A stretch of 12,358 bases of DNA from Pseudomonadota bacterium (lineage in GTDB: Bacteria > Pseudomonadota > Alphaproteobacteria > Rickettsiales > UBA1997). The stretch is from positions 1 through 12,358 of the forward strand of contig RFXY01000014.1 of NCBI GenBank assembly GCA_009921385.1. Direction: 5' to 3'. The notes under the pieces were generated by a model. It did not search any database. It worked only from the letters and a program-made list of their open reading frames with translations, and was not told the DNA's origin. The position numbers were made by a program, and so were the translations under genes. Position 1 is the first letter of the stretch; every line of letters starts with the position of its first letter. Shown piece after piece: positions 12,293-12,358 of the stretch.

Positions 12293-12358
12293 ATGGCAAA
12301 AATAATTTTTATGGGCACCGCCAGTTTTGGTTTGCCAACTTTGCAAAATATTTTGCAA
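12293..12358 (+). CDS. fmt: Methionyl-tRNA formyltransferase, N-terminal fragment
   Basis: Only 22 codons are inside the window. The N-terminus reads MAKIIFMGTASFGLPTLQNI, which fits the Fmt opening strand and loop (typically (I/V)xFMGTPxFAxPxL). Fmt formylates Met-tRNA(fMet) with 10-formyl-THF for translation initiation. The ATG lies 3 nt after the previous stop, so it is likely co-transcribed with purB. The usual Pro-Asp/Glu after GT is Ala-Ser here, a mild departure. Another formyltransferase of the same fold is possible; the call rests on very few residues. Confidence 0.72.
   Translation, partial: MAKIIFMGTASFGLPTLQNILQ

Overview
The window looks like chromosomal DNA of an AT-rich alphaproteobacterium, possibly a small-genome or host-associated lineage. 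The best support is PurB, which follows the alphaproteobacterial form of adenylosuccinate lyase over its whole length. The genus cannot be named from this stretch. The genetic code appears standard, and few starts have a recognisable Shine-Dalgarno sequence.

Layout. (1) Positions 1-9523, minus strand: one uninterrupted reading frame of at least 3,174 codons. Its start is fixed by an in-frame stop two codons upstream, and its 3' end lies off the left edge. I read every in-frame triplet and found no stop. The product begins with a type IV prepilin (class III) signal, KKG|FSLLD plus a hydrophobic helix. It then has a pseudopilin-like segment, a PA14 domain, and four complete plus one incomplete LamG/concanavalin-A-like jellyroll domains. 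These alternate with cysteine-rich blocks that resemble sushi/CCP modules. One LamG domain carries a second jellyroll-like domain inserted in its middle. (2) Positions 9524-9829: a divergent intergenic region with weak promoter candidates on both strands, a 22-nt-arm inverted repeat, a second 10-bp hairpin, and an 11-codon leader ORF whose stop overlaps the purB start. (3) Positions 9830-12358, plus strand: purB, a cyclopropane-fatty-acid-synthase-family methyltransferase, and the first 22 codons of a probable fmt, with 3-nt gaps between them, as in an operon.

How the parts fit. The plus-strand genes are housekeeping: purine synthesis, membrane lipid modification and initiator tRNA formylation. 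The giant gene is the unusual element. I infer a secreted, disulfide-rich, glycan- or surface-binding protein of more than 300 kDa, handled by prepilin peptidase and carried on a type IV pilus or pseudopilus-like machine. It would be an extreme case of the 'modular pilin' idea known from the minor pilins PilB and PilC of Streptococcus sanguinis. No pilus assembly genes lie in the window, so the machine it uses is unknown.
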